From Balaenoptera acutorostrata (lineage: Eukaryota > Chordata > Mammalia > Artiodactyla > Balaenopteridae), in the NCBI RefSeq assembly GCF_949987535.1, contig NC_080082.1, positions 45,386,874 through 45,450,873 of the forward strand: a stretch of DNA of 64,000 bases, read 5' to 3'. The position numbers and the translations under genes are program-made. The notes beneath the pieces are model-generated. The model was not told the DNA's origin. It worked only from the letters and a program-made list of their open reading frames with translations, and did not search any database. Shown here piece by piece: positions 58,320 through 64,000 of this stretch; the first letter of the stretch is position 1; each line of letters opens with the position of its first letter.

Positions 58320-58922
58320 AACAACTTTTATGGGAGGGATTTTAATTAGTGCTCTGGCTAAACGCAGTGGATTTAACATGGGTGGAACTGGCTGGTGCGC
58401 TGACTTCCGCGAAAGGCATCTGGCCAGGAGACGTGGCTGTGTTTATCACCTGGTCCCTGGCTTTAGAGGAGGTGGGGGTCGGAGTGGTGCTGAGAGCCAC
58501 CCAGAGAGAAGTGGTCAGCGCCACCACTGTGGCAGCCAAGGCAGGTTGGGGTGCCGTCACACAGTGCCCTGTGCTCAGAAGGGCTCCGTATCGGTTAATG
58601 GTCTGCTCTCATCGTCTTGAAATTCTTAATAATTTAATCATCAGTAAGCTGAATGTAGAGAGTGTTGGTAGAATGCGTGTATCGAGAAGTGAAATAAAAA
58701 CAGCTGAGTACATTTTGTGTGACATTCCCCTTCTGAATGAAATGCACGTGGATGTACAAGCTACAAAACACAGATTGGGTAATTTTGGTGATTCGGCATA
58801 TGAGTTAAATACTCTTATATTTATGTTTAAAATTGGCATGGCACAATATAAAGATGGACAGTAAAATTCATGCTAATAATTAATACAGTTTTAATTTTTC
58901 TTCACTCAGAATGACGTCAAAC
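58320..58922. other. Candidate conserved element with CRE palindrome
   Basis: Repeat-free; AT-rich from 58600. Open for 171 codons on the plus strand (58349-58864) without a domain. A perfect CREB/ATF palindrome TGACGTCA lies at 58912-58919, at the edge of the duplicated segment. Confidence 0.4.
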
Positions 58923-59370
58923 AGCAATCTTAAAACACCACGATGAGTTGAGAGAAAGACAGCAGAAAAAAAAGCAAATGCTTTATATTTTGGTACCTTG
59001 AATGACAGTTTCCCCCTGCTCTTTGAACAAGGGGCCCCACGTTTTCATTCTTCATGGGGTCTTGCCTGCCATGCTGCTGTCCCTGGGCTTTGGCTCAGGA
59101 ATTCGTGGAAGTGTGGATCTTACAACAAGCCACGTGAGGTAGAATGGACAGTAGCAGAGTAATGATAAAAGTCATACTAAATTGCCTCTATCAGCATTTG
59201 CCAGGATCCAGGCGCTGTCCTAAGCATTTACATGGATTCTCTCATTTAATCCTACAAACCCACAAGGTGGGTTTATGCCTTTATTATGCCTATTTTACAG
59301 ATAAAGACATTCAAGGCCAGAGAGGTTAAGTAACATGTCCAAGAAGGCACAGAGCCAGTAATCAGAGCCC
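58923..59370. repeat. Local direct duplication, copy A
   Basis: Shares collinear sequence with 62549-63059: 'ttaaaacaccacg', 'ctgctctttgaacaag', 'ggggtcttgcctgc', 'tttggctcaggaattc', 'atttaatcctacaaaccc' and 'gataaagacattcaaggcca'. The right part (from about 59190) is a MIR in minus orientation; the left part is not a family I recognise. Confidence 0.85.
59190..59370 (-). mobile_element. MIR SINE in duplication copy A
   Basis: 'aggcgctgtcctaagcattt', 'tattttacagataaagacat' and 'gagaggttaagtaacatgtc' are the complement of MIR. Confidence 0.88.
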
Positions 59371-59374
59371 AGCT

Positions 59375-59480
59375 GGGGTCCAGAGCCAATTTTCTCTGCT
59401 TCCTCCTTATTCTGCTGCCCCCATTTCGCCCATTTTATGGGATGAAGGCACTGAGGCTCAGAAGGGCATCCTAAAGTCAT
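59375..59480 (-). mobile_element. MIR fragment
   Basis: 'ttttatgggatgaaggcact' followed by 'gaggctcagaagggcatcc' repeats the MIR core next to the preceding MIR, so two MIRs lie in tandem. Confidence 0.5.
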
Positions 59481-59737
59481 GGTGGGACAGGGTGGTAGCA
59501 GGCCTGGGCCTCAGTCTCAAACCCTTGACTCCCATACTTCTGCTCCTTCCCCTAACCCGCACTGCCTCATCTGGGCTGGAAATGTTTTCCTCTTTCCTCC
59601 GAGAAAGGATGTCATCATTTGTCGTCAAGGGCTCCAGCTTTCATATTAATAACCCAATGAGCCACTTTGTTCCACATTCCTTTTTGAGTGATGACTCGGG
59701 ACCTCAAAATAGCTGTGACTGCCCCCTTGTTGGTGCC

Positions 59738-59998
59738 TTCACACATGCACACAGACCCCCGCACACCACACAAGGACACCAGCACTGAGATACTCGCACT
59801 CACTGCTGAGACACACAGACAGGCACACACAGCAGATACACACACTCAGACACACCACCCAGATGCACAGACACACTAGAGCAGACCTGCATGCAGACCT
59901 GTGCACACGGATAAGTGACAGGCATGCACTAGGGGTACACAGACACACGCATGCACACGTACATTCATGCATGTGTGCACAGGCAGCTAGACATGTGA
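59738..59998. repeat. CA-rich degenerate simple repeat
   Basis: ACACA/GACAC words with irregular period. Open frames across it are artefacts. Confidence 0.85.
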
Positions 59999-60354
59999 AC
60001 ATACACAGAACAGATCCAAAGCCCATCCCAACACTGCCAGAAATCCCAGTAACTCACAGCCACAGAACCATAACTATGGGCAGTGGTGTGTGATGAAGCC
60101 AAAGGGGCTGTGGGCCTCATCGCCCAAGGTTTGTTGGCAGCTCTAAAGCAGGCCCTCACAGGGACCCCTCTGACGGAAGGAATTAAGGTAGAATACAGGG
60201 AAGTACAGCAGAAAATGACCTCGGGGTCATGTAGAACCCAAGTCAAGGTGGCCTATTCGTGGGCAAATGTTTGTTCTGTATTTAAGGCAAACACAGGCTT
60301 AGCATCACCAAGTGATTATACATGTGCCTGCTTTGACATTCTCGGTTCCTTCAG
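59999..60354. other. Unique non-coding sequence
   Basis: Part of a 177-codon open frame (60083-60616) without domain; its second half runs into an L2 fossil. Confidence 0.4.
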
Positions 60355-60510
60355 GAGCTCCCCACTGGCAGGGAAGCCAGACACTCAGCTGCAAAATGAT
60401 GGCAGGAACAAGGTCGACAGATATGCAGGTCAGAATGGAGAGATCATAGGGCCTGAGGTGGTCAAGGAGGGCTTCCTGGAGGGGGAGGTCTTGGGCGGTG
60501 CAGAAACAGG
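60355..60510 (-). mobile_element. L2 LINE fragment
   Basis: 'agacactcagctgcaaaatg' and 'gtggtcaaggagggcttcct' resemble the reverse complement of L2. Diverged. Confidence 0.5.
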
Positions 60511-60634
60511 CCCTCCTATCCTATACCTGCCCCTTCTTTCTTCCTTCCTCCTTCACAGTAACCAGCCCACCTGGAACAGACAGTGGATTCAGGAAACTCA
60601 TTGTGACAACCTCTGAGATGGTTTAGGGTCTTTC

Positions 60635-60805
60635 CTTATTTCACTCCCCTCCCCCATCCATCTCCTATGAGGTTGGTTCCATTTTCACCCCATCTTCCAG
60701 ATGAAGAAACAGGCTCAGGGAAGTCTTTGGCCCGAGGGCTAGCAGGTAGGAACAGAAGTGGCTGTATCCCACTCCAGGGCTACCTGATTTCCAGGCCCAC
60801 CTTCT
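60635..60805 (-). mobile_element. MIR SINE
   Basis: 'atcttccagatgaagaaaca', 'ggctcagggaagtctttggc' and 'ctgatttccaggcccacctt' give a reverse MIR. Confidence 0.75.
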
Positions 60806-60959
60806 TAACTGCGCTGCTTTTACCTGTGAGGTTTAAGGGGTGGTTTGGGCTCCCCACTCAGAGAAATGGGTGCAGAGCTGGCTCCACATGTGAAAGGGAG
60901 TCCAGGGGACCTCGATTAGGCTGTGCAGGAGGCAAGCACTCTGGACCATCTAGGCTGGA

Positions 60960-61150
60960 CAGGAACCTGGGCCCTGCCCTGTGCACTGGCTGTGCGACCT
61001 TGGCAGGGGTTCCTATGTCTGGGTCTCAGACCCCTTGTTTTTGAGATGTGTATGAGGATTTGATGAAATCAGGCATGTAAAGTGCTTTACACATGGACAG
61101 GCCCATAGTAAGTGTCCAGCTAATGTTAGGATCACTATTATTATTATTAT
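60960..61150 (+). mobile_element. MIR SINE with (TTA)n end
   Basis: 'ctgtgcgaccttggcagggg', 'gaggatttgatgaaatcagg', 'catgtaaagtgctttacaca' and 'catagtaagtgtccagctaa' lead to a short TTA run at 61136-61150. Confidence 0.88.
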
Positions 61151-61394
61151 AGCCTGTGTTGCCAGCTTAGCCAGGGTTAGGGCACAATTGGAAAGTTAGA
61201 ATTGCAGGCAGGTGCTGGAAGAGTGGGAATGAGGAGACTATGGTTCTGAGCCCAGAGAGCACGTGACTGCTGTGGTCAGATCAGGGGCACAGGCTTATTG
61301 TGAATATGCCGGCTTCACAAGGTCAGCTGAGCACTGAGCTTCCAAAGCCATCCTTTCTTGACATCATTCCCTAGCTCTTCAGGTATGATACAGT

Positions 61395-61570
61395 CTGGGC
61401 TAGAAGTGACATGGGTTCTTGCTGTGTGACCTTAGTCATGCATCTCAACCTCTCTGGGTACCAGGTGTGTCCTGTGTACAATAAGAATAACAACATCCAC
61501 CTAGAGGTAGTTTCTGGAGTTCAGATAAAAGGAAAAAAGCCTGAAAGGGCTTTGGAAAGGGTCACACAGG
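61395..61570 (+). mobile_element. MIR SINE
   Basis: 'gggttcttgctgtgtgacct', 'catctcaacctctctgggta' and 'caataagaataacaacatcc' follow MIR. Confidence 0.7.
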
Positions 61571-61613
61571 GCTGGGCAGCAAGATCCTTCCTGGGACTGA
61601 GAATTCCCCTGCA

Positions 61614-61633
61614 GATAGCGCCCCCTGCAGTAG
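61614..61633 (-). promoter_or_regulatory. CTCF-like motif
   Basis: The minus strand reads actgcagggggcgcta, matching the CTCF core CC(A/T)GCAGGGGGCGC at 13 of 14 positions. The retained CpG supports constraint or hypomethylation. Occupancy is not shown. Confidence 0.45.
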
Positions 61634-61939
61634 GGGAGGACATTAGGGCACAGAAGAGAGAAAGTGTTCACAGGCCCTGGGCCCAGCCCACACCTCAGGA
61701 AAACCCAAGTGCTTTACAGCCCTGGGAGAGTGGCATTCTGCATCCTGTAGTTTCCATGGAGAAAATTCCAGTCCCTGCCATTCTGCAACCCATTTGACCT
61801 AATTTATGCTTTATCATTTTAGGCAATTTTGTCATTTGAGTGGGGGAGTGGTGGTGTACAGAGCAACTGATGAAATCCCTCATTCTGAGTCACCCTCATC
61901 CTCCTGCTTAAATTCAAGTCATGACATAATACGCCTTGA

Positions 61940-62028
61940 CTATATGTACATATGTGTGTATATGCATATACACATGTCTGTCTGTGTGTATATGTACCTG
62001 AACGTGGATGTGTATGTGTGTAAAGGTG
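61940..62028. repeat. TATG/TGTG low-complexity run with 20-bp palindrome
   Basis: Alternating purine-pyrimidine run. 61955-61974 (tgtgtatatgcatatacaca) is a perfect palindrome. Confidence 0.8.
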
Positions 62029-62548
62029 AGGTTGGAAGGTAAACTGGGAAAGCCCCAGATGGCCTGTATTTGTTTTTCCTTCATTCTTCATAATTGTGCC
62101 AAATATATGTGTGGAGAGAGTTGTGAATTTTCATCCCTGACCTTTGTAGACATAAAACCATCCTATTACCGTATACCTGTCAAAAGAGGGGAGAAAATCA
62201 GACGACTATTCTTTGCCTTTTATGCATCAAAAAGCGGAAAAAAGTTAGTAGCATTTTTCCAGTCCCCAGATTGACAACCACCCAACTCCCCCTGACTCCC
62301 TGAGGCTGGGATGCCCTCCCCACCCGTTCCGTGGCCTGGTCACCTGTCCCTCACCCTGCCCAGCCGAGAGCCTGCATTCCCATCTGTGGCCCTGCATCCT
62401 CTGGGAGAGGGTCTCCTGCAGCTCTCAGAGGGGCAGTGTGGGGACAACAGCAGCTTCTCTGGAAGCATGTCCCAGCTCCTCAGTGCCCTTGTGGCCAAGA
62501 GATGAAACCATCCAGATGAAGGCTCTCCTCCCCCTGTGAATGATACTA
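62029..62548. other. Unique non-coding sequence
   Basis: No recognised repeat or exon. Confidence 0.4.
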
Positions 62549-63059
62549 AGCAATTGTTCTAAAACACCACGGCAAGCTGAGGGAAAGACGGCAGAAGAAA
62601 GGCAAAGGCTTTATATTTTAGTACCTTTAACTAAAGGCATTTTTCCCTGCTCTTTGAACAAGAGGATCCACATTTTCTTTCTTCCTGGGGTCTTGCCTGC
62701 TATGCAGCTGCCCCTGCATGTGGGTCCCTGGGTGTGGGACCCCAGTGGACTTTGGCTCAGGAATTCAGGAAAGTGTGAAACTTGCAATAGATACATGAGA
62801 TAGAATGGGCTGCGGCAGAATAATGATAAAAACAATACTAACTTCCTCTATTAGTTAGTCCTCTGATACAACTAACTCTATTAGTTAGTCCTCCTTAGGG
62901 TAGGAGCCAGGTGCTGTCCTGAGCAATTTACTCATTTAATCCTACAAACCCACAAGGTAGGTACCTTTATTATTCCCATTTTACAGATAAAGACATTCAA
63001 GGCCAGAGACGTTAAGTAACTTGGTCAAGAAGGCGCGGAGCCAGTATCCAGAGCCCAAC
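62549..63059. repeat. Local direct duplication, copy B
   Basis: Direct copy of 58923-59370, about 60 bp longer. It gains about 33 bp around 62714-62746 (a G/T-rich stretch) and a tandem of ctctattagttagtcctc at 62846-62863 and 62876-62893. The shared part again ends in a minus-strand MIR. Confidence 0.85.
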
Positions 63060-63060
63060 A
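62895..63060 (-). mobile_element. MIR SINE in duplication copy B
   Basis: 'aggtgctgtcctgagcaatt', 'cccattttacagataaagac' and 'gacgttaagtaacttggtca' are the complement of MIR. Confidence 0.88.
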
Positions 63061-63061
63061 T

Positions 63062-63206
63062 CTCAACTTCCTCATCTGTAAAGCAGATGGAAAAATGGCG
63101 CTCACTTTCTAGGAGTGTGGTTAGAATAGATTGAGATTTGTTTGTACAGCACCAGGTACATGGTAAGTGTTCAGGGGAAGTCGTCATCACCATCACCATC
63201 ATCACT
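63062..63206 (+). mobile_element. MIR fragment with (ATC)n end
   Basis: 'tctcaacttcctcatctgta', 'aagcagatggaaaaatggcg' and 'agcaccaggtacatggtaag' follow MIR in the plus sense; a short (CATCAC)n run ends it at 63184-63206. Confidence 0.75.
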
Positions 63207-63234
63207 AGAATTATGTGAGCTGCTACCACTCCAC

Positions 63235-63360
63235 TGGTCCATTCCTTCTTCCACCCATTCATGGAGAGTGTGCTAAGTGCCAGGGCCCGCTAGACACTGA
63301 GGGCAGAGCAGTGAACAAGACAGCACAATCCCTGCTCATACAGGTCTGTTTGCATTCATC
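63235..63360 (-). mobile_element. L2 LINE 3' end fragment
   Basis: 'gagtgtgctaagtgccaggg', 'agagcagtgaacaagacagc' and 'acaatccctgctcatacagg' are the reverse complement of the L2 3' end. Confidence 0.8.
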
Positions 63361-64000
63361 AGGTGCATGTCCCCAGCTAATGCTCCCACGTTACAGAGGG
63401 GAGGAAGGTGTCCATGCAAGCATCCTCCTGGTGTTTGCCAGCTGCTCTTCCAGCACCCCTGCAGCAGCAAGGACACCCCCTCCCCGCCAAATTGTCCATT
63501 GCTGAGCCGCCTCTGGCTGTGGTCAATCCTACATGGCCTGTTCTATCTTGGGGGGAGCATCAGAGTGGACTGTTGAGATCATGGATGCAGTGGTGGGTGC
63601 CTGAATCTGGAGAAGCTGGGAGTTGCGACTGACCTTCAGGATGGGAGAGGCAGAAGGGGAAGGTGCTGGGACCCCTCTCAGGGACACAGTGAGGAAGCCT
63701 CCGAGTCCTACCAAGGCATCTCCTATGAAGGTTGGAGGGTGCTGGGGCTCTCCCTCAGATGGTCCACATTAAGTCCTGCCCCTCCTCCCCCGGCCCTGCA
63801 CTGCTAGGCTTCTTGCAAGAGCCTGCTGTCCTGCCTTCATGCAACCATGGTCAGCCCTGCAGCCCCAGGGCCCCCACAGATTGGCTCTTCACCTCCTACC
63901 CCAGCCCAGGGAGAGGACTCTGCAGAGCCCCCATGGGGCCAGACACCAGCTCCATCTCTGACAGGCCAACTTTAGTCTAGAGACCTCTGTGCATTATGAC
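63361..64000. other. GC-rich unique sequence
   Basis: No recognised repeat or exon; short overlapping open frames only. Confidence 0.4.

Noticed and set aside
60083..60616. 177-codon plus-strand frame
   Set aside because: Its second half runs through an L2 fossil and the first half has no domain.
1..64000. CRISPR array, prophage, operon or other prokaryotic system
   Set aside because: The window is mammalian by its SINEs and LINEs; the regular arrays present are mini- and microsatellites without spacers.

Overview
The window is mammalian nuclear DNA, most likely from a cetacean or a close relative (hippopotamus lineage). The evidence is three tRNA-derived SINEs of the CHR type (16.2, 28.0 and 39.5 kb) with the head word gggcttccctggtggc, next to L1, MIR, L2 and MER5-type fossils shared by all placental mammals. 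No BovB LINE, Bov-tA SINE, pig PRE-1 or primate Alu is visible, which argues against ruminant, pig and primate. This assignment rests on recognised family signatures, not on a search.

No protein-coding exon, tRNA, rRNA or known ncRNA gene could be supported. The many short open frames lack recognisable domains, and most run across repeats, microsatellites or GC-rich sequence. The only recognisable protein-coding remnants are dead L1 ORF2 pieces. The stretch is best read as a gene desert or part of a very long intron.

Layout: 1-9.4 kb is unique DNA with AC/TC microsatellites, old L1M and L1 ORF2 pieces and a MER5-type DNA transposon. 9.4-16 kb holds MIRs, a 64-bp-unit minisatellite (12.66-12.97 kb) and AT-rich islands. 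16-31 kb holds two CHR SINEs' worth of retroposon activity (one at 16.2, one at 28.0 kb), L2 and MIR fossils and AT-rich islands (21.6, 26, 29.2 kb). 32-35.5 kb is a nested pair of 5'-truncated L1s, each with its own target-site duplication. 36.0-36.5 kb is a CA-rich array with a higher-order repeat of about 70 bp. 39.5 kb is the third CHR SINE. 44 kb has an old L1M 3' end. 48.9-51.7 kb is an L2 split by an old L1, followed by a second L2. 45.7-46.2 and 52-59 kb are rich in AT-rich, repeat-poor islands with transcription-factor-like words. 58.92-59.37 and 62.55-63.06 kb are two direct copies of one segment of about 450-510 bp.

The islands (about 6.6-7.3, 11.8, 12.4, 14.9, 21.6, 26, 29.2, 41.6, 45.8, 52-53.7, 55.5, 57.5 and 58.5 kb) look like candidate conserved non-coding elements, as seen around developmental regulators. 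Conservation cannot be measured from one sequence, so this is inference. No new biological system was found; the best leads are the nested L1s, the local duplication, a near-consensus SOX-OCT composite word and a CTCF-like site.
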